Source: Eubacteriales bacterium (GTDB taxonomy: Bacteria; Bacillota; Clostridia; Christensenellales; Aristaeellaceae). From it: a DNA stretch of 64,000 bases. Position numbers and translations under genes: made by a program. A model generated the notes under the pieces. It made no database searches and was not told the DNA's origin. It saw nothing but the letters and a program-made list of their open reading frames with translations. Below, piece by piece: positions 60,783 to 64,000 of the stretch (within the stretch, counting starts at the first letter, position 1; each line of letters opens with the position of its first letter). Location of the stretch: NCBI GenBank assembly GCA_028693055.1, contig JAQUWD010000010.1:1-64000 (forward strand). Direction: 5' to 3'.

Positions 60783-61810
60783 AAAAATTCGGATGGATCG
60801 CCCTCTTGCTTTTATCCATGCTTCTGTGCTCCTGCTCCCCAAGGGCTGTGGAATCTACGTCCGTCCAAGAGGCGGCGAAGGTTCCGCAAATCGGCCTGAG
60901 TATGGATTCCTTTGTGATTGAACGCTGGCAACGCGACCGGGATGTATTTGTAGCCCATGCCAAGGAGCTTGGCATGGAGGTACTGGTACAGGATGCAGGC
61001 GGAGTGGTCAGCGAGCAGCAGGAGCAAATCCGCTATTTTATAAAGAAGGGCGTTCAGGCCATCGTCATTGTAGCCGTGGACGGCTCCAGCCTAAAGGAGG
61101 TTGTGCAGGAAGCAAGGGCGGCGAATATCCGCGTCATCGCCTATGACCGGATGATCTTGGACGCGCCTGTGGATTTATATATTTCGTTTGACAACGAACA
61201 GGTTGGCAGGCTGATGGCCCAGAATTTAGTGGATAACGTACGTAAAGGGGGAAAAATCGCGTGCATCAACGGCTCCGATACGGACAACAACGTTACGGAG
61301 GTGCGTAAGGGTTTCCTTGACGTGATTGGAAAGAGTACCCTAGAGATTGTCTATACCGCCTACTGCCACAACTGGGAGGCCGAGGACGCCTATAACTATG
61401 TACAGCAGCTTTTGCAGGAGGGGATTGCCTTCGACGGCATCATGTGCGGCAACGACGATTTAGCCAGCATGGTATATAAGGCGCTTAGCGAGCGAGCCTT
61501 GCTTGACAGCGTATTTCTGGTGGGGCAGGACGCGGATTTAGCGGCATGCCAACGAATTGTGGTGGGTTGGCAGAGCATGACGGTACACAAGCGGGTGGAG
61601 GATTTAGCCTGCCGCGCGGCGGAGAGCGTAAGCACGCTGATAAACGGCGGAACGGTAGACGCGCCGCGGGTCATGAGCAACGGCATGATGGATGTACCCA
61701 GCATTCTGCTGGAGCCAATAGCGGTCACCGCGGAAAATATGGACAGTATTGTGATTAACAGCGGTTTTCATACCCGGGACGACGTATACGCCAACGTTCG
61801 ACAAAAATAA
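60779..61810 (+). CDS. Xylose/monosaccharide-binding lipoprotein
   Basis: A 343-residue type I binding protein with a clear lipobox (LLCSC, residues 16-20), unlike most other binding proteins here. GLSMDSFVIERWQRDRDVFVAHA, RVIAYDRMILDAPVDLYISFDNE and GQDADLAACQRIVVGWQSMTV match the XylF/ChvE group. Its start overlaps the response-regulator stop as ATGA, so it belongs to the sensing unit rather than the transport unit. It may be a second sensor subunit or a ligand-capture protein. Confidence 0.88.
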   Translation: MKKFGWIALLLLSMLLCSCSPRAVESTSVQEAAKVPQIGLSMDSFVIERWQRDRDVFVAHAKELGMEVLVQDAGGVVSEQQEQIRYFIKKGVQAIVIVAVDGSSLKEVVQEARAANIRVIAYDRMILDAPVDLYISFDNEQVGRLMAQNLVDNVRKGGKIACINGSDTDNNVTEVRKGFLDVIGKSTLEIVYTAYCHNWEAEDAYNYVQQLLQEGIAFDGIMCGNDDLASMVYKALSERALLDSVFLVGQDADLAACQRIVVGWQSMTVHKRVEDLACRAAESVSTLINGGTVDAPRVMSNGMMDVPSILLEPIAVTAENMDSIVINSGFHTRDDVYANVRQK

Positions 61811-61994
61811 GCTGGATATATTTGTTAGTCTATAAAGAAATGCACAATTTTGTCCAGCTTATGCGGACGAATATCCACCATTCAGAACAAAAACAAACAG
61901 ACGCAAGCAAAAAATATCTATTTCAAAAGCGGTCTATTTTCGATAGGATATAGTTACACTTTTTCAGGGACCAAAATTAAAAGGAGGAATTGAT

Positions 61995-63101
61995 ATGAAA
62001 AAGTTGCTTGCTCTGGTTTTGTCCTTGGTTATGATGTGCAGTTGCATCGTAATGGCTTCTGCCGAAGCCCCTGCCAAGATCGGTATTTCCATGCCCACTC
62101 AGTCCTTGGAGCGCTGGAATCGCGACGGTTCTTATCTGGACGAGCAGTTCAAGAGCGCCGGCTTTGATACCATCCTGACCTACTCCGACAACGACTCCGG
62201 CCGTCAGGTCAACGACATTCAAAATATGCTGTCCGACGGCGTGAACCTGTTGATCATCGCCGCCATCGATGGCGAAGCTCTCAACACCGTGATGGACGAG
62301 GCCGCCGAGGCTGGCGTACCCGTGATCGCTTATGACCGTCTGATCATGAACGACGCTGTGAGCTACTATGTTTCCTTTGATAACTACACCGTTGGCACCT
62401 TGCAGGGCCAGTACGTTGAAACCGCTCTGGATCTCGCCAATGCTGGCGACAAGACCTACAACATCGAATTCACCGCCGGCGACCCCGCCGACAACAACGC
62501 CGGTTACTTCTTTGGCGGCGCTTACGACGTGTTGAAGGGCTACATCGAAGCCGGTACCCTGAAGGTTGTTTCCGGCCAGACCGAGTTTAGCGCCGTAGCC
62601 ACCGCTGCGTGGTCTACCGACACCGCTCTCAACCGTGCCAGCAACCTGTTGGCTTCCTACTATGCGGACGGCACTGTGCTGGATGCTTGGCTGTGCTCTA
62701 ACGACTCCACCGCCATGGGCGTTGCTCAGGCCATCGAGTCCAACTATGCCGGTAACAACGCGGTAGTCGTAACCGGTCAGGACGGCGACATTGCCAACCT
62801 CGCCAACATCGTTGATGGCAAGCAGACCATGACCGTTTACAAGAACGTGAAGAACGAAGCAGTCGTTACCTTGGCTCTGGCTAAGGCCATGATCGCTAAC
62901 GAAGAAATCGGCGAAGCGCTGGCTTCCTCCTTCGGCGTAGCATGCGCTTACGACGTAGAATCCTACGAGACCAGCGAAGGCCACAAGTGCCCCAGCTTCC
63001 TACTGGTTCCCTCTGTCATCACCAAGGACAACCTGCAGGAGCTGGTTGACACCGGGCTGTATGTCATGGGCGACGATGGCTATCTGAAGGCTGCCGAATA
63101 A
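61995..63101 (+). CDS. Multiple-monosaccharide-binding protein (ChvE-like)
   Basis: A 368-residue binding protein. The signal region ends in MASA (type I-like), with Cys residues at 15 and 17. KIGISMPTQSLERWNRDGSY, VIAYDRLIMNDAVSYYVSFDN, FTAGDPADNNAGYFF and VVTGQDGDIANLANIVDGKQ closely follow ChvE, which binds xylose, arabinose, galactose and glucose. AAAGGAGGAATT precedes the ATG. It feeds the GguA/XylG-type ATPase whose gene follows after an inverted-repeat element. Confidence 0.92.
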   Translation: MKKLLALVLSLVMMCSCIVMASAEAPAKIGISMPTQSLERWNRDGSYLDEQFKSAGFDTILTYSDNDSGRQVNDIQNMLSDGVNLLIIAAIDGEALNTVMDEAAEAGVPVIAYDRLIMNDAVSYYVSFDNYTVGTLQGQYVETALDLANAGDKTYNIEFTAGDPADNNAGYFFGGAYDVLKGYIEAGTLKVVSGQTEFSAVATAAWSTDTALNRASNLLASYYADGTVLDAWLCSNDSTAMGVAQAIESNYAGNNAVVVTGQDGDIANLANIVDGKQTMTVYKNVKNEAVVTLALAKAMIANEEIGEALASSFGVACAYDVESYETSEGHKCPSFLLVPSVITKDNLQELVDTGLYVMGDDGYLKAAE

Positions 63102-63125
63102 TCCAAACGCCTCTACAAAACATGC

Positions 63126-63310
63126 GGGGCTGTATCACTAAGGAACGAGAGACAGTAGGGGTTTCCACCCCTACAACCCCGACAAGGGTTAACGCCCTTG
63201 ACCCATTATTGCCCGTCTATGGCGGGCAATGGTGGGATTCATAAGGGCAACGCCCTTATGCGGTGGGTTTGGGAGGCGGAGCCTTCCAACGTCCTCAGTG
63301 ATACAGCTCC
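63126..63310 (+). repeat. Miniature inverted-repeat element with nested hairpins
   Basis: A 185-base unit bounded by imperfect terminal inverted repeats (GGGGCTGTATCACTAAGGA / TCCTCAGTGATACAGCTCC). Inside are four further palindromes: GTAGGGG/CCCCTAC, AAGGG/CCCTT, TTGCCCG/CGGGCAA and ATAAGGGC/GCCCTTAT. It is non-coding and sits between a binding-protein gene and its ATPase gene. It resembles a MITE or another dispersed structured repeat. Copies elsewhere cannot be checked here. Confidence 0.7.
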
Positions 63311-63345
63311 GTTTTTGCGAGATGTCAGAAAGGAGGAACTTCGCT

Positions 63346-64000
63346 TTGGCGGATACAATTTTGGAAATGAAGTCCATTACCAAGGAATTCCCCGGCGTCA
63401 AGGCGTTGGATAATGTGAACCTCGTCGTTGAACGCGGTGAGATTCACGCGCTGATCGGTGAAAACGGAGCGGGAAAATCCACGCTGATGAACGTGCTTTC
63501 GGGCATCTACCCTGTGGGCACATACGCGGGCGAAATCTACTACAACGGAGAGCTATGCCAATTCCACAACCTACGGGAAAGCGAAGAAAAGAATATTGTC
63601 ATTATTCATCAGGAGTTAGCGCTGATACCGCTCCTGACCATTGGTGAAAACATGTTCCTCGGCAACGAATACCGTAATCGCCTAGGGGTGATTGATTGGG
63701 AAAAAACCTATGCCGAGGCAGAAAAACATATGCAGCAGGTAGGTCTGCACGAATCCGCCAGCACGCTCATCAAGGATATCGGCACAGGCAAGCAGCAGCT
63801 GGTAGAAATTGCGAAAGCCTTCTCTAAAAATGTGAAGCTGTTGATTTTGGACGAGCCTACTTCTTCTCTTAACGACGAGGACGCCAAAATGCTTTTGGAT
63901 CTTCTGATTGCGTTTAAGGAGCAGGGGCTGACGTCCATTATTATCACCCATAAGCTGAACGAAATTATTTATTGCGCTGACAAGGCTACGATCCTACGAG
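63346..64000 (+). CDS. Monosaccharide ABC transporter ATP-binding protein, 3' end beyond window
   Basis: The first about 218 codons are present; the gene runs off the right edge. TTG is the start (AGGAGG 9 bases upstream, reading [11 protein letters not shown]). Walker [10 protein letters not shown] is at about residue 39, and a good Q-loop ([13 protein letters not shown]) and Walker [12 protein letters not shown] follow. The sequence is closest to GguA/XylG-type two-domain ATPases for multiple monosaccharides; the second domain would lie outside. It works with the ChvE-like protein upstream. Confidence 0.93.
   Translation, partial: MADTILEMKSITKEFPGVKALDNVNLVVERGEIHALIGENGAGKSTLMNVLSGIYPVGTYAGEIYYNGELCQFHNLRESEEKNIVIIHQELALIPLLTIGENMFLGNEYRNRLGVIDWEKTYAEAEKHMQQVGLHESASTLIKDIGTGKQQLVEIAKAFSKNVKLLILDEPTSSLNDEDAKMLLDLLIAFKEQGLTSIIITHKLNEIIYCADKATILR

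Noticed and set aside
61977..62984. A 335-codon minus-strand frame opposite the ChvE-like gene
   Set aside because: Same antisense effect; the plus-strand gene matches ChvE along its length.

Overview
The window looks like chromosome of an anaerobic, spore-forming, gut-type Firmicute of class Clostridia. A Christensenellales-like lineage is a guess from gene style, not shown. The support is Gram-positive Shine-Dalgarno sequences throughout, spoVM and spoVA genes, FMN and lysine riboswitches, a long-form hibernation factor, YesM/YesN-type two-component systems and many carbohydrate ABC transporters. Most of it has balanced to slightly GC-rich coding sequence; about 4.63-8.98 kb is visibly richer in A+T and looks acquired.

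Layout. 1-4.6 kb: a YesN-like response regulator (cut by the window edge) divergent from a galactose/glucose transporter, mglBAC. 4.6-9.0 kb: a five-gene AT-rich cassette (DUF2997, Ycf46-like AAA ATPase, DUF1257/Ycf35-like protein with a membrane segment, NrdG-like radical SAM protein, four-helix membrane protein). This is the best candidate for an undescribed system. 9.0-14.3 kb, minus strand: rimI-tsaB-tsaE, ribU under an FMN riboswitch, a J-domain protein, murA, hpf. 14.6-17.1 kb: MATE exporter, a small membrane protein, the 26-residue spoVM, spoVAE and a 5'-truncated spoVAD. The spoVAD break coincides with the edge of a small island (RelE/Phd-type toxin-antitoxin, large serine recombinase, one small unknown gene; 17.1-19.9 kb). 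20.0-22.9 kb: hom, coaX and an ECF S component (likely pantothenate).

23-38 kb is a Gram-positive pectin-type utilisation locus, mostly on the minus strand: GH105, a GH112 phosphorylase, an LplB/LplC-type transporter with its binding protein, a CE12-like esterase, two GH31 enzymes and an AraC regulator reading the other way. Together they suggest import and intracellular dismantling of rhamnogalacturonan-type oligosaccharides, including phosphorolysis of a galactosyl-rhamnose or galactosyl-HexNAc disaccharide. 38-42.4 kb: a divergent CTP synthase whose glutaminase Cys is Gly, a metallo-beta-lactamase-fold protein, two small genes, and ispE. 42.4-45.2 kb: an amino-acid ABC transporter under a lysine riboswitch. 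45.2-55.3 kb: a LacI-regulated operon with a sugar ABC transporter, heparinase II/III-like lyase, DUF2264 protein, GH88 hydrolase and a discoidin-like protein, for uronic-acid oligosaccharides. Two identical operators 180 bp apart flank its promoter. 55.3-64 kb: an EamA exporter, a small membrane gene with an in-frame stop, then a sugar-sensing unit (binding protein, YesM kinase, YesN regulator, second binding protein) leading into a ChvE-type monosaccharide transporter. A 185-bp inverted-repeat element sits between the ChvE-type gene and its ATPase gene, which runs off the window.

No rRNA, tRNA, CRISPR array or replication origin was recognised. All functional calls are from reading the sequence; no database search was run.
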